From positions 5,270,001 to 5,334,000 of the forward strand of contig OX442323.1 of assembly GCA_949358305.1 (NCBI GenBank): a stretch of 64,000 nucleotides of DNA. The letters are read 5' to 3'. The notes under the pieces were generated by a model that was given only the letters and a program-made list of their open reading frames with translations, had not been told where the DNA came from and searched no databases. Origin of the DNA: Strigamia acuminata (lineage: Eukaryota; Arthropoda; Chilopoda; Geophilomorpha; Linotaeniidae). This document shows positions 31,355 to 44,446 of the stretch, piece after piece; within the stretch, counting starts at the first letter, position 1, and each line of letters begins with the position of its first letter. Both the position numbers and the translations under genes were made by a program.

Positions 31355-31677
31355 GAGTCCGAAAATGCCACTCAAAAGTGTCGGAAATGAACATAACCTT
31401 AACTGCCTATCCTTAACCTAACCTAAGGTTAGGTTAAGGATAGGCTAGGCCAGGTTTTGCTAACCTTAACCTTAGCCTTAACCTTAACCCTAACTTAACC
31501 TAACCTAAGGTTAGGTTAAGGATAGGTTAGGTCACAGGTTTAGGTTAGGTTAAGTTAGGTTAGGTTCATTTCTGACATTTTTAAGGACTGTGGTTAGGTT
31601 AAAGACAGGCAAGGTCAGGTTAAGTTAGGTTAAGGTTAGGTTCATTTCTGACATTTTTAAGTGTCATTTTCGGACTC
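31355..31677. mobile_element. Inverted-repeat element filled with TTAGG-like repeats
   Basis: The arms 31355-31392 and 31640-31677 are inverted copies (GAGTCCGAAAATG ... GAAATGAAC, about 85% alike). Between them lie degenerate TTAGGT/ACCTAA repeats in both orientations, resembling the insect telomere motif, plus an internal extra copy of the arm near 31565. A run of 13 G follows at 31680-31692. Confidence 0.65.
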
Positions 31678-31692
31678 GTGGGGGGGGGGGGG

Positions 31693-32575
31693 CGTATGTA
31701 ACCAAGCTGGGGGGTCGTCGCGAAGGGGAAGGCTCCTTTAGGGACATGCTCCCAGTTAAGGGCCCTGCCGCGGTGGGTGCCAGATTTGTTTGCGCGTTTG
31801 TTTTCCCAGTGGGCGAGGGAAGTTTTGGATTGGACCCCGGTCATTAGTCGACACTCATTGGAAGGGAGCAGGGAGGTCATCTTGGGTCGACGAAACCACT
31901 GGACGGATTTATATGCGCAATTTGATGTTTTAATATTGATAATGTGTTTTATTTTATTTTTTTAATTCTTAGTGTGTTAAAACTTTGAGGTGGATTTGTT
32001 TTGAATGGTAAGTTGAGGTTGAATTTAAAATGTTTGACAAAAATTTGTGGCAAATTGAAAGTGGCACTTTGTTTGTTTGTGTTGTTTTTATTGGAAAATT
32101 TGAATTTTGAAAACAAGCATTATTAGGTTTATGTGCAAATTTGAATTCGGCACACTTGTGGGCTGATATAAAAAGCGCAACACACATTCTTTCATCATTT
32201 GCGGGGTCGTCGTGTGGAAATTAGAAGAGGAGGATTTGGCCGCCTGTGAAGTGAAGCCGTCGCTTGGGATTGCGAGAAATATTATATTATATATTATTCT
32301 GTGCGATATTAAAAAGATTGAAATTGGGTTTTAATAAAGCATATTTATTGGAATATTTGTTTAAATTGCATTATAAATCTTTGACGGTCTTGTTTCATTC
32401 GGTCGTGTCTAGATGGCGACAGCGACCAGAGGCAATTTGTGATTAGAAACGGTGGCGCCATCTATATTTCCAAGTAGTAATGAATCGGGAATTAAAATCC
32501 CTCTTGATGGTGAAATAAAAAAATAAAAGTTTTAATAATAAAAACGTTTATTATAACTAACACAAATCAAAACTA
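31693..32575. other. Intergenic; possible solo-LTR-like stretch
   Basis: No gene. A plus-strand TATAAAAAG at 32167 is followed about 30 bp later by TTCTTTCATCA and, near 32332, AATAAAG, which would fit an LTR or a noncoding transcript. Evidence is thin. Confidence 0.3.
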
Positions 32576-33829
32576 TTAATCATCGTAATGTATATTTGCG
32601 TTATTTCCCTTAGTATTATATTCGTCGTCTACCAGCGTTGTAGGAGAACGATTTGTTCTACTTTGTGATTTTTCACTTGTTCCTTCGCTGCTGTGTGGAC
32701 TCTGTGTTTCATTCGTTTCATGGACCCGTGTTGTGTTGTGGGCCGATGTTGTGTCGTGGTCCCGTGATGAGTTCGGGGCCGGTGTTGTGTCCAGGGTTGA
32801 TGTTGTGTCGTGGTCATCTGTACTAAGGCTCAACGTGTATGTAGTGTCTAGCTTTAAATCATCTTTTTGTTTGTGAATCGTAGCGGCAGTGATAAGTGTT
32901 TCGTTATCGTTTTCTGGATGACTGTTTCTTCCAAATTTTGGAGTTTTTACTTTGCACCTACAGCTCAATAGCTTTCCATTGGTATTTATGTAGAAAGAAT
33001 GTCCATCTTCATTTTTTTTGTGCCTTTTTTCTCTGCATTTACACTTCCAGCGGTCCCCATTTGCAGTTATTTCAAATGCTCTTCCGTCTTCGCCAAAATT
33101 TGGCGTGGCTTGGTAATTACTATCAGATTCTTTATCGTCCCTGACTGCGCCACATTTCTTCCGTTGGAGCTAATTTGCAATAAATTTTAATAAAACGTTA
33201 AATTTAAATGATAAAATTAGTCACTTTTCGATAAATCCGTCTTAAACATGCTTTGGCTTTCTGTGGAGTAAGAGTAATAAAAATAAAATTCCATTTTTTC
33301 CAATTTAAAAAAAAAGTTTTTCAATAGATATTACCGGACATGGTGTGCATTCTCTGTACTGAAATAAAATTATAAATTCAAATAACTTCATTTTACAACT
33401 ACTCGGTTAACATACCGGTTTTGGTAGTAGATCTTCACATTTTTTCAAAATTTCTATGGCAGCTTTCCTTTTATTCTATTAAAATTCCATGTAATACAAA
33501 GCGTAAATCAATAATATAAATAATTGATGGAAATCTGTTACTGATATATCTTGTGTAGCTTCTTCAATGCATTCGCGGCAATTGTCTTCATCTTCGTATC
33601 CAGCGCACAGACTTTTGAATTCCTTCAAATCATAGAATGGGTTCGTGCGTTGTTCGAATCTTCTCTGTTTATTGGAGAAACAATTCTGCGCCCCAAAGCG
33701 GAAGCAAATATGGACCACATCTGTAAACCACTATAAACAAAAACTGAAACAAAAACTTACCTCAGTTGATACAGAAAGAATAGGAATAATCAATAAAAGC
33801 AGAAAAGTGTATTTCAACTCCATTTTCAT
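32576..33829 (-). CDS. Array gene 4: secreted Cys-domain protein with Thr/Asp/His-rich tail
   Basis: Exons 33761-33829, 33542-33664, 33416-33475, 33335-33358, 33225-33260 and 32576-33169, all phase 0, give 301 residues. Four in-frame ATGs lie between 33850 and 33823; I chose 33829, giving a signal peptide MKMELKYTFLLLLIIPILSVS. The Cys domain is diverged (LCAGYEDEDNCREC, KKCEDLLPKP, YRECTPCP, KACLRRIYRK) and lacks the first Cys. The last exon differs from the other members: it starts with LQRKKCGA, carries two Cys-rich half-repeats (ANGDRWKCKC and TNGKLLSCRC), then a DTT/HDTTS-rich tail. Same family; function unknown. Confidence 0.75.
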
Positions 33830-33850
33830 CACGTGAAACATTGCGGCCAT

Positions 33851-34296
33851 GCGATGAAGTGCGGCGTGTAATTTGTTCAGATTACAATACAACCTCAATT
33901 TGTTTACAATTTATTTGCACGTGATCACAACGAGCATTGTATTTTTCAGCATTCCAATAGCAAAAAAAAAATCTTTTCCTCCCAGTTTTCCTGCCAACAT
34001 TGTGCTGCCACCAAGTACCAGATTTTACAATTCCACCGATCCAGCTTCTCCGCAAAACGCGCATCAATAAAAATACATTCAACGTTTCTAAAATTTAAAT
34101 TTTGACTTGTTATTTTCTTTTATTATACACAAAAGATGTAAAAAAAACATTAAGAGTACATTATGAAATATCAAAGCGTAACATCTCCTTGAGATCGAAC
34201 ATGATTTGGCAATTTAATAACATAATAACGAAAAAAGAGTAAAGACGAACAAAAACAAACAAATTTGGCACTTGGTATGAATTAAAAGGAGCCGCG
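33851..34296. other. Intergenic segment, duplicated at 24887-25175
   Basis: Upstream DNA of array gene 4 and the 3' flank of the protease gene. About 300 bp is repeated beside the pseudogene at 24505-24886. No gene. Confidence 0.5.
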
Positions 34297-36400
<2,104 letters not shown>

Positions 36401-39090
36401 TGTACACTAGATAAAGAGGGAAAAGGAAAAAATCGAGGATAAATCGTAACATTTTGTCATTTTAGAGCATAAAAGAAAGTTATTGTCGTGAATTATTCAC
36501 TCTAGATTAAAGAAACGTGCAGTAGATTTACATTTTGAGATATTTCGAGCGATTTTAATGCGTGTTTGTGAGTTATTAGTGTGTCGAGTTATTGATTCGC
36601 GATTGTTTTTGCTTCAGTTACTCTATTAACGCCGTAAAAATAAACGATTAATTGAAAAGCGTGTGTGTACACCCGAACAATCACCCGTAATTGAATTAAA
36701 ACTAACAAGAAATTTAAAACGAACAAGAAAAACTTAAATCGATAATGATTAATGATTATTGTTTGTCTAGTCACTCACCTGTGAGTTCAACATCTCACGT
36801 GTCAACACCACTGTCTTACTCTTACGAGATTCCCTCGTCTTCTGATTTGCCAGTCTGCAGACCCCTTTCTAAAGAAGTAAAAATATTTAAAAAAAAAAAA
36901 TTAAAAAAAAAATCAAGTGAATGCCGTTCATTGATTTACATAACACAAACTTAAAACGAGAAGCAAAAAAAAAATTACCGAGTTGAGACAACATTCTTAC
37001 GGTCAAGAATCTACCTCCAACGGCCGCCCAAGGCGAACATAATTGCGGGAAAAAAAGGGTTGAACTTGAGGTAAAACGTCACACGATTAAAGATACATTA
37101 AAAGTGAAATTACACGTTGCCATGGTCAAGGGCAGCAGCAAGTATACCAGTTTGTGCGCAAAGGGGTGTCGTTTAATTGGGTGGGGTCAATAAACAAGTG
37201 AGGTCGGATCGTTTTTATTATTTCTTTACAAACTTTACACTTCGTTCTGCCCAGATAGGATAGTGGAGGTCTTTGATTTGATGACCCCACCTTATTTAAA
37301 CCCAATTTAGTCTTTTAAGCACGTCTCTCCAGCTCCTCTTTGGCATTGTGCCACCGTGCGGCGCACCTAAAGGGTTATTAGAGCGAATTGTAATTGAAGT
37401 TCACTTTTTTTTTCTTCTTTTCTTTTTTGATGGATTAAAGAGAGGGAGAAAGGAAGATAATTTTATTTATGCAACAACTGTAGCTGGTTAATAATTGGTG
37501 TGGATATTGGACGTGTTCTGATTGCGTTAAACTGGTTGGGATCGCATGAAAGGTAAATTGACAAGGTGGGGCTTTTTAACAAGATGAATCCATCAATCAG
37601 TTTTAGAATTTTTCTGATGCAATCTTGGGTAGTGGTAAGTGCAAACTAGTTCCAAACTTGAGGCTGTTTTTGTCGGTTTTTTTTTTAAAAGGAAATTTCA
37701 TTGTGCTGTCAAAGTAAATTATTAATGGCAGTTTATTTCATACATGGCGGATTTTGGAGTAAAAAAGAGGTTTTATTTATTTATTTTTTGGAAGTTGGAA
37801 GTTTGGTTTAGGGTTTGGGTTTTTGGGAAACAATTTATTTTAATTTTATCAGCGTTTTAGTTGACAATATTCATCGAATGGCGCGACTTTGGTGAGGCGA
37901 AATTTGTAGTTGCAATCTGAGTTTCCTCGCTCTGTCAGTAGAGGGTGTAACGAGAGTTGGATGAAATTTGATTTATAGTCTAGCTCGCTCATTAAACCAT
38001 TAAAACTCGTGTAAAATCTTATCGCACTTTCTGAAATTTATGCTAAAGTGTCAGAAAAAGTGATCCGACATATGGGTGTGCTTAAAAAAGAATAAAAAAG
38101 AGGGAAAAAATGAAGAAAAAAATTAATTTATACATCAAATAATTATAAATTCCTATAAATATAACCAAATTTATCTCTCTCGTTTATTTAATTTCACTTT
38201 TTAAATTAAATTACGTTCTAAAACTAAAAAAATTCAATTTTTTTGCTTTTAATGTTGCAATGGGGAGCTTTAGCACTGATTTATGAAATATGTCTCTGTT
38301 TGTAAGTGCACACACACTGCACGAAGAAATTTATTTTCACGTGAAAAAAAAGCATTATATTTTGCTAAGATTTACATTTAAATCGGAGGATTATAAATCC
38401 ACTTCTCACAACTCCTTCTGACTCTCGTTTAGCAATCCCTTCTGTTTATTTTTCTGACCTTTTGCTTTGACCCGCTTCACACCACGGGAGGTTCTGACTC
38501 GACTAAACCTGACTTCACTTCATCCTTCTAATCTAATTAAATTCACTAACAAAATAACCAACGATTTTAATTCCCAAAGTTTTCAAAATTTTATTTTTCC
38601 AATTCATCTATCGCCCAAGCATTCAACTCGTATTAAATTCCCAGTTTATGCATCAAATGAAACACGGAATGAGCAACAACAAACACCAAATCAATGGACT
38701 CTAGCTCAGAAGTTCCACTCAAATTGACTACACGATTAAATCCAAATCATATTTATTTACGACTGCTTATTACACAAACTGATGGATTCGGCAACGTTTT
38801 CTCACCTAATTAAGACGAGTCGAGCAAATAACGAATCGTTTTTTATTCAAATTTAAAAAATTAAAGCTTTCAAAGTCGACAGCGATGTAGTAACAATTTG
38901 TATTTTAATTCTAACTAATAACGTGTTCATAAATCCAGTCACAACCTGCCAGATGATAGGAATCTAGCCAGGAGGGGTTAGCGAAAGTGAAATGACCTTG
39001 CTGGCATCTTGAGTTCTTGCGAACTCAAAGGGCAAAAGCAAAGAGAAACCGACAAGAGCACAAACTAGCCGAGAGAAATCCCGTCTCGTG
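36401..39090. other. Long intergenic region, no gene seen
   Basis: AT-rich, with poly(A)/poly(T) runs. The ORF at 38467-38727 shows no motif, splice structure or coding bias. Presumably holds the protease promoter (left) and the lipocalin promoter (right). Confidence 0.45.
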
Positions 39091-39911
39091 ATGTCAGCAG
39101 TCGTTGGTTTTGCTTTGTTTTCGCTTCTGATCAATGTATTGTCATGTTTGACACAAGATGTTCCTCGCCACCCCGGGGGTTGTAGTGATATGGCTCCGTC
39201 TCGTCCTTTCGACGAGAATAAGGTAAGAGGAAAAAGTGTCGTCTCTGAGAGGTTTTACGTGTTTTTTATGGTTAAAGATTGTAGGTACATGGGTAACATC
39301 CTATATGACGAATCAAGCCTTAAAGTGGGTTCATTGTGCCAGAGGAAACGTGGAGAAAGTCACTCGAGGTCTGTATTTTGACTTTGGACTTTACAACTCT
39401 ACAAGGTGACTATAGATATTGATTTATCTCTTGCAATTTGTGAATAAAGATTTTTATTGTTTTTTTTTTATATTTTAATTTTCAGTTTGGTTCAGACTTC
39501 CAATTTCACATTGCAGACAAATGAAAACATTCCTGGGCTTTTTAATATTACTATTGGTATGGAAATGCATTGATTTGGAATGAATTTTATTATTAATTTT
39601 TATTTTTAGATGAAAATCTAGATGGATACGATTCTATCGTCATCGAAGATGATTTTTTCATGGTTTGGGGTTGTTGCAACCATGAAAACCAACACAGTGG
39701 TAAGTGTATACGAGTAACAATAGTTTACGAATGTTTATTTTATTTTTCGTCGTCAGAGGTCGCTTACATTCAAACCAAATCCGGACAAAAAGTTCCAGAC
39801 GACGTTCTCGGAAAATTTTTCAATTTTCTCACATCTCACGGTTCTTTTTTAAAACGTGAAGATTTCTACGCATTGCCCGACATTCAATGTCAACATTTTG
39901 TCGTAAACTAA
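39091..39911 (+). CDS. Secreted lipocalin-like protein
   Basis: Five exons, 39091-39222, 39278-39405, 39486-39556, 39610-39699 and 39757-39911, with matching phases, give 191 residues. After the signal peptide (MSAVVGFALFSLLINVLSCLTQ) comes the lipocalin entry motif FDENKIVGTWVTSYM (the GxW of strand A), a Cys on strand B (WVHCARGN), strand-like segments, DSIVIEDDFFMVWGCC, and a final DIQCQHFVVN after a short helix-like segment. By family: an extracellular carrier of a small hydrophobic ligand (bilin, retinoid or lipid). The frame into exon 2 is fixed by the acceptor TTAAAG at 39277. Confidence 0.82.
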
Positions 39912-42262
39912 ATCCATCAAATTACATTTTAATTCGTTTAAACCACGCATTAAAAGTTCTAATGTTTTTAATAACTCTGACGAGATCCTTGCGCGGGCGG
40001 TAATTAACCCCAACGTTTCCCAAGAGGGAAAATGGCCGCGTACAATGACTAAGATCACTTAATGCTTGACGTCGCGCATCTAAACCTTTTAACTTCAATT
40101 TCCCTGCACGATTAAACCCGGGATCAGCGTGCCACGATCATATCGCCGTAAAAACCGAAACTCTATATGACCAAAAGTTAAGTTTATTTTCTTATTTTTC
40201 CAAAAAAAAAATTATCGTCGACACAGAGAAAGTAGTCCGTAGAAAATCACAAAGATTTCGCAATTTGGGTTAATTTTAAATCGTTAACGAAGCCCATTTT
40301 TGCGGTGTTGAAAAATAACTCGGAGCTTTTTTCAAAACACACAAGGAACTAGCGAAGCAAATCAATTTTATTTGTTCTCAATTTGTAATGAATTCTTATC
40401 TCGCCACTTGCATATGGCAGCCATCATCAATTACAAGAGACCTACTTGTTCTCTCTTTTTTTATTTTTTAAATTCTAACCCCCTATGGCTTAAGATTTTT
40501 CGAGGGATTCTAAACCCATTATATAGTTTTAGTATCATGCTCCCAAAGTACCCAAACACGAGCGTTATTGATGTTTCTTTCCCTTTGTCTGGACACAGAC
40601 CCAACCGAGCGGAGTCGTTCGTGATTTAGATTTGATTTTGTGCCGCAGTTTCGTATTCCGTGAAAAGAAAAGAAAAATTAATCGTTTTATTATTTTAAAA
40701 AAATAATAACATTACGTTTTATTATTACTGAGTGGTGTTTTAACACAATTGATGAAGAAACACGATGAAATAATGAGCAATTTCCAACGGCGCACCGTGT
40801 AATTTCCATCTATTGTGTCGTGATACTTATACCTTATAATTATGCTCCATTAATTTTACGTCTGCACTCAACCGGAGGTCAAATGTCATCAAACTACAAG
40901 AAAATCATAAACAACAACAAAAAAAATAATAAATTTTTTAAATTCACAAAAAAATTAAACAAAAATTTAGACCGCTATTAAACCAATTCCTTATTTAGTA
41001 AGAATTAAATCAGGACATTTACGTCGGTGCCATTTTTTCATCATCCACACCCCGTCACCTTGATCGACCACCAACCGACCCCACCTAAAAAATAAAACGT
41101 TAAAAATAAAAATCCACCTTTGAAAAACGTCAGCCATTATCCGTGAAGCGCCATCTGGCTGCGTCTTCTCCAACTAGTGTGAATAGTATAATAACAATAA
41201 CGAGGCGATGTTTGAATGGGGAGAGATTATTGTGTGCGCCACTTGTCGCGTTTACTAATGTATTGCGGTCATTACTTTCTTTTTGGAGTATAAATTCTCT
41301 ACTTATTACATACCTGGAAAGCTGGAATACGGAACTGCGAGTGCCTGTGCAGGGTGTGGTTTTGGGTGGTTAATTTGACACAATCGAAATGTGCCGCGTG
41401 TTTATTCGAGCGAATTCGAGCGAATTCGCAATGACGAAGGCAAAGGCGATGGAGAAACATTTGAACACGAGCCCGAGTGTATTCCGCTGTATACAGCGGG
41501 GAAGAAAATTAAAGATTAGTCTAAGCCCTTGTTTGATTTCCTCGGAGAGAAACAGGGCTAATCCCCCGTCACAATTCACAACATTTCACACGTCTTTCGC
41601 ACACTGCAGCGATTTTAATGGCGAAAGTTGGACATAAATTGAGCCCAATTACGATTTAGAAAAGGAAAAAAAAAAATCGAGAAATTTTCTTGATTACACA
41701 ATGTAGGTTAATGAAATGATTGAGTAGTGTGTTTTTTTTTTCGTTTTTTTTCTTTCTTTTCTTTATTTTCACGCCGAATGGAATTAAAAGTTGAGAAACG
41801 AGATTTTTTTTGGGTGGTCTAATTGCACTTATCTTGGCCTTTCCACAATTTTTTCCGTTTTCTGGAGCGAATTTTTCTCTTTTTCCGACAGGGTCAGGGC
41901 TCCGTATATACTATTGTCCTAATAAATTCAGGTTAAAGCCTGCCTGCAGGTTGTAATAGGGTTTTAGGGAGTCGAAATTAGAGGAAAACCACTCCCATTA
42001 AGTGCATTTATCACTCGGTGTTATGTAATTTGATTTTGAAAAATTTTTGTGTAAAAATTTTGTTTTATTTATTGGATTTGGACCTTGAGGTGGGGTCTAG
42101 TGAAGCGATTTTTTACACATGACTTGGATTTCTCTTCCCCTGTTTGGTGGTGGCGAAATGCGGAAATAAGGGGGCGACTTGTAACTACTTCCCACGCCCT
42201 TCACTTTCAATTTTTTCGCGCTGTGCGCATGCGTCGTAACCTGGTGCGCTGATTTCGCGCGT
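39912..42262. other. Intergenic, no gene seen
   Basis: Short ORFs only. From about 42040 the sequence is duplicated upstream of the second cuticle gene (from about 60321). Confidence 0.45.
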
Positions 42263-42300
42263 TATATAAACTGCAGCGATGGAGAATTGGACATTCACTC
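42263..42300 (+). promoter_or_regulatory. Core promoter of cuticle gene 1
   Basis: TATATAA at 42263-42269 and an initiator-like ATTCACTC about 30 bp downstream, followed by a short 5' UTR to the ATG at 42337. The same arrangement is kept in the second copy. Confidence 0.75.
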
Positions 42301-42336
42301 GAGATTGTTCCTTCGGACAACACTTAACTAGGAAAA

Positions 42337-43072
42337 ATGATCAGTCAGGTAAATATTTTGCACTTTTAATTGCGAAATGATATTGATGTTTAAGTTTTAT
42401 TGCAGGTTATCTGCGTTGCTGCACTCGTTGCTTTGGTGTGTGGAGATTTGTACGGAAACGATCATTATGGACGTGGGCACTACGACGATCATCACCAGGT
42501 ATAGAATTTTAAAAAAATTTAAAATTAAAAAAAATTTTAAAATTTAAAATTTTAAAATTAAAAAAAAATTTTAAATTTTAAATTAAAAAAAAAAAAAATT
42601 AATTGGTGAGATTTTAATATTTAATTTAAATTTTTTTTAGAATATTGATTACAAATTCAAATATCTCGTGAGCGATGACCAAACGTACAATTACCAAACC
42701 CGAGACGAGGTCAAGGATGGCAAAACTGTTCACGGAAGCTACTCGCTCGTTGAACCCGATGGTTCTACTCGTATTGTCAAATACACCGCCGACGAATACG
42801 GATTCCACGCTCAAGTTGATAACGACAAATCGTACGGTGATTACAAGCCGTCGTACGGTCACGGTGGTGATTACAAGCCGTCGTACGGTCACGGTGGTGA
42901 TTACAAACCGTCGTACGGCCATGGTGGTGATTACAAACCGTCGTACGGCCATGGTGGTGATTACAAACCGTCGTACAGACCGTCTTACGACTACCGACCA
43001 TCTTACGATTCCAAACCGAGCTATTCGCACCAATCAGCTTATCCAGTCCATTCATATGCTCCGAAATACTAA
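42337..43072 (+). CDS. RR-1 cuticular protein (CPR family), copy 1
   Basis: Three exons, 42337-42348, 42406-42498 and 42641-43072, give 178 residues. The first exon encodes only MISQ, the usual arrangement for insect cuticle genes. The signal peptide ends about ALVCG. The chitin-binding Rebers-Riddiford RR-1 domain reads DGKTVHGSYSLVEPDG ... VKYTADEYGFHAQV. It is followed by tandem GDYKPSYGHGG units (about five) and a Tyr/Pro/Ser tail. Extracellular structural protein of soft cuticle. AATAAAG near 43156. A near-identical copy lies at 60621. Confidence 0.95.
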
Positions 43073-44446
43073 AGGGGTAGATGTGGGCATGCTTTTTTCT
43101 TAATATTTATTCCATCAACGTTGTTTTGACCGCGTGTAAATACATCATTTTGATAATAAAGTTTAAGTTATTTGAAAATTTTTTTTTCTTTTTTTAAATT
43201 TCGTCAGTTGTAAATTGAATTTTTAGAGAATATAAAAATGTTGAATGATTTATTAATATTTTCTGGGATGTTCAAATTGTACAGAAGCATCCTCTTGAGA
43301 GAGGTAAGCTTTGCTGCAGAAGCCTGAAAGGTCGACGCCATTACCTATAATACCATTTAGAAACGCGAAAGACTGAAATTAAGTTACGTAATGGTGATAT
43401 AATTATGTTTTTTTGTGAGTGAATTGTTGATGCAGGAATACTTATTTATTTATATATTTATTTATTTATTTATTTATTGAAATTAATTCAGCACGTCGAG
43501 GTCTTTGCTGGAGCTTTTGGACCGTTGTAATTTCGTGCTTAAAATGAATCCCAAGTTCTAGAATGTTATGAATTGACACATTTGGGAATGCCCAGTTATT
43601 ACAGAAATTGTTTGCTCGAATGCCTTATTACAATAACACTGCAGATTTTTTGAAATTTGTGGTCCATGAGTTTGAAATGATGTAGCATCATTTAAAATTA
43701 ATAAATACAAAATCTTATTTTACAATTTTAGTGTTATGTCAAGTATTTATCATCATCTATACATGCAAGTTCATTTTCATTGATTGTATTGAATATATAC
43801 TTTGATACTTTGATATTTCTGTGAAAACCATGGAAGAAATGGTCCCAATGCCTTTAAATTTCTGGAAGGCACATTCAATAACTTTTTGTTTAAATTTTCG
43901 TCTGAAACGAATTTTTAGACGAAAAGTTTTGTTTCTGAATGCAATAGTTTATTGTTTCACGGCAAAACTTGATCTGGGATTTCAAAACGATTTAACAACT
44001 GCTGCAAAATTGTACTTACAAGTTAGATCGCTGATCGTCGCAATCAATCTGACGAAAATCCAAGATGTCGGCCAAAATGTGCGATTTGAACGAGAAAACT
44101 CGTCACACGGAGATTTAAGTCCCATGAAGGTGGTTTATTTTCATCCTGTTAAACCAATTTAAACGAGCTTTTAAACAAGAATCTCGTTTAATAGTTTATG
44201 CAAACGTGTTTAAATGACCGTTTATGTGTTTTTGAATGCGCCTAGTGTAATGTAATGGATCATTACTCATTGGTATGATGATTAAACCGGACAATTTCTT
44301 TGCTGGTTTCTAGGTCAATAACACTGTATGTCTTTGTGAATGTGCAATTTAAAGTAATGAGAATGCTATTCACGTACGACTTATTTTATTTTAAAATCAA
44401 AACAAATTTGTTAACAATAACATTGGTGAGATGAACAAATTGCATC
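43073..44446. other. Intergenic between cuticle gene 1 and the vitellogenin-like 3' end
   Basis: Cuticle 3' UTR, with duplicated sequence up to about 43328. A (TATT)n microsatellite lies at about 43441-43479. The 113-residue plus-strand ORF at 43821 has no motif and sits in AT-rich DNA; I do not call it a gene. Confidence 0.45.

Noticed and set aside
20422-33850. Idea that the array genes are odorant-binding proteins
   Set aside because: Secreted and Cys-rich, but the spacing (CxxC pair, CxxC pair, eight Cys) does not fit the six-Cys OBP pattern, and the long repeat tails are foreign to OBPs.
38467-38727. 86-residue ORF upstream of the lipocalin
   Set aside because: Composition matches the AT-rich flank, with no motif or splice sites supporting a gene.
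43821-44162. 113-residue plus-strand ORF
   Set aside because: AT-rich, no motif, no upstream promoter-like element, sits between converging 3' ends.
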